Source of the DNA: Mycobacteriales bacterium
GTDB lineage: Bacteria > Actinomycetota > Actinomycetes > Mycobacteriales > SCTD01
DNA length: 64,000 nt
NCBI GenBank assembly: GCA_030447385.1
Contig: JAUJOY010000002.1
Span: forward strand, 237,833 to 301,832
Direction of reading: 5' to 3'
In this document: one piece after another, positions 63,252-64,000 of the stretch
How positions within the stretch are numbered: the first letter of the stretch is position 1
Layout: each line of letters begins with the position of its first letter
Program-made: the position numbers and the translations under genes
The notes under the pieces: generated by a model
Database searches by the model: none
What the model saw: only the letters and a program-made list of their open reading frames with translations
What the model was told of the DNA's origin: nothing

Positions 63252-64000
63252 CCGCTTCTGCGCTCGACCGCCCGTACGCCGGGGCCCCCCGCATCAGCGT
63301 CCTCAGCACGGTCGCGAGCCCGGACAGGGTGCTCGACTACCTCCGCGCCACCGGGCTGGCCGTGACCCTGGGTCTCCAGGCGTCCGCGGCGGCGGTGCTG
63401 GTCCTGGGCGCGGGAGCCGTCTCGGAGGCGGTCGAGGACGCGCTGCTCGAGGTCGCGGGCCGCGGCACGCCCGTGCTCCTGGTGGGCCCCACGATGAGCG
63501 TCGCCCTGAGCGACGCCGCGGGCCTGCTGCCCGGACCCGTCCTCCCGGTCCACCCGGTCCGGCTGCGGCCCGGCGCGCACGCGGGCGAGGTCACCGCCCG
63601 GCTGGGCGCGGACGAGCTGCTGCTGACCGACTGCTGGCCGGTGCAGGACAAGGTGGCCGACGACGTGCAGGAGCTGCTGACGGCCAACTCCGCCTTCCGC
63701 GACCACCCGGTGGCCACCTACCGCGCCGCGACGGCGATCGGGACGCTGACCGTCGGCTCCACCGCGCAGACCTACGCCGATCCGGCGTTCTCCCGGCTGG
63801 TGCACCGGCTGCTGCGGCGCCTGCTCGGCCAGCGGGACGCTGCTCCCGTACGCGTCGGCATGCTCGGCTACGGCGCGATCGGGCCGGAGCACGCGACCGC
63901 GATCGGGCTCACCCAGGGGCTGTCCCTGGAGGCGGTCTGCGACCCCAATCCGCAGCGCGTGGAGGCTGCCAGGGCGCTCCTGCCGCAGGTGCGGGGCTGC
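63248..64000 (+). CDS. Gfo/Idh/MocA-type oxidoreductase, 3' end outside the window
   Basis: The frame opens at GTG 63248 inside the thiH stop and runs off the window, which is why the track omits it. About the first 190 residues form an alpha/beta domain of unclear type, possibly amidotransferase-like (ISVLSTVASPDRVLDYLRATG). Then comes a Rossmann domain, VRVGMLGYGAIGPEHATAIG...EAVCDPNPQRVEAA, of the Gfo/Idh/MocA family. Position suggests co-regulation with thiamine genes; a role in thiamine synthesis is not shown. Confidence 0.7.
   Translation, partial: MTASALDRPYAGAPRISVLSTVASPDRVLDYLRATGLAVTLGLQASAAAVLVLGAGAVSEAVEDALLEVAGRGTPVLLVGPTMSVALSDAAGLLPGPVLPVHPVRLRPGAHAGEVTARLGADELLLTDCWPVQDKVADDVQELLTANSAFRDHPVATYRAATAIGTLTVGSTAQTYADPAFSRLVHRLLRRLLGQRDAAPVRVGMLGYGAIGPEHATAIGLTQGLSLEAVCDPNPQRVEAARALLPQVRGC

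Overview
The window looks like chromosomal DNA from a high-GC actinobacterium. Evidence: GC well above 65% with G/C in most third codon positions, many GTG starts, four-base GTGA/ATGA overlaps between consecutive genes, PASTA-type kinase, class II DAHP synthase, and a gene neighbourhood (fadD15-like, SRPBCC, ArsA-like ATPase, plsC, DEDDh exoribonuclease, aroG, PASTA kinase) that recalls the Rv2176-Rv2187 region of Mycobacterium tuberculosis and the macRS/glkA region of Streptomyces. I cannot name the genus. No tRNA, rRNA, CRISPR array, prophage or insertion sequence was seen.

Layout. (1) 1-4660: a secreted M28 peptidase, an ABC permease, its ATPase partner (disrupted by three one-base insertions), a decayed copy of the peptidase 3' end and a small membrane protein. 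(2) 4889-12416: a surface-glycan cluster with gmd (frameshifted) and fcl for GDP-L-fucose, three glycosyltransferases, a DUF2304 membrane protein, a flippase and a methyltransferase. (3) 12884-28377: a Tad/Flp type IVc pilus locus: TadG-like, TadE, a lower-GC multi-pass membrane protein, two Flp pilins, a NarL-type two-component pair, a lone DnaB-C-type ATPase, tadC, a VWA-tadB fusion, tadA/cpaF, tadZ/cpaE, cpaB and a small ORF coupled to cpaB that is not in the ORF track. No prepilin peptidase is present. (4) 28574-35054: a second, orphan copy of the ABC permease, an AMP-forming acyl-CoA ligase, a Uma2 remnant, a zinc-ribbon membrane protein with hexamer repeats, an intergenic tandem-repeat array, and a DUF222/HNH gene behind a clear LexA box. 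(5) 35290-60017: the conserved housekeeping block: phosphoesterase, SRPBCC, ArsA-like ATPase, ROK glucokinase, EEP phosphatase/nuclease, GT-C mannosyltransferase, TIGR00300-type protein, alpha/beta hydrolase, plsC, a MacS/MacR-type two-component pair, glycerol kinase, exoribonuclease, class B PBP, a phosphofructokinase with PPi-type residues, two DAHP synthases of different classes, a sulfite-oxidase-like protein, endonuclease IV and a PASTA Ser/Thr kinase. (6) 60091-64000: a LysM/transglycosylase protein diverging from a TPP-riboswitch-controlled thiG-thiH-oxidoreductase operon that runs off the window.

How the parts relate. The glycan cluster and the Tad locus are adjacent and both act at the cell surface, and the GT-C-like membrane protein sits inside the pilus locus, so pilus glycosylation is a reasonable but unproven idea. 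Regulation that can be read directly: the LexA box on the HNH gene, the TPP riboswitch on thiG, and extensive translational coupling in the tad and thi operons. The most unusual items are the DnaB-C-type ATPase inside the pilus locus, the coupled small ORF ahead of cpaB, paired cysteines in both Flp pilins, the clustered insertions in the ABC ATPase, and the use of ThiH by a high-GC actinobacterium.
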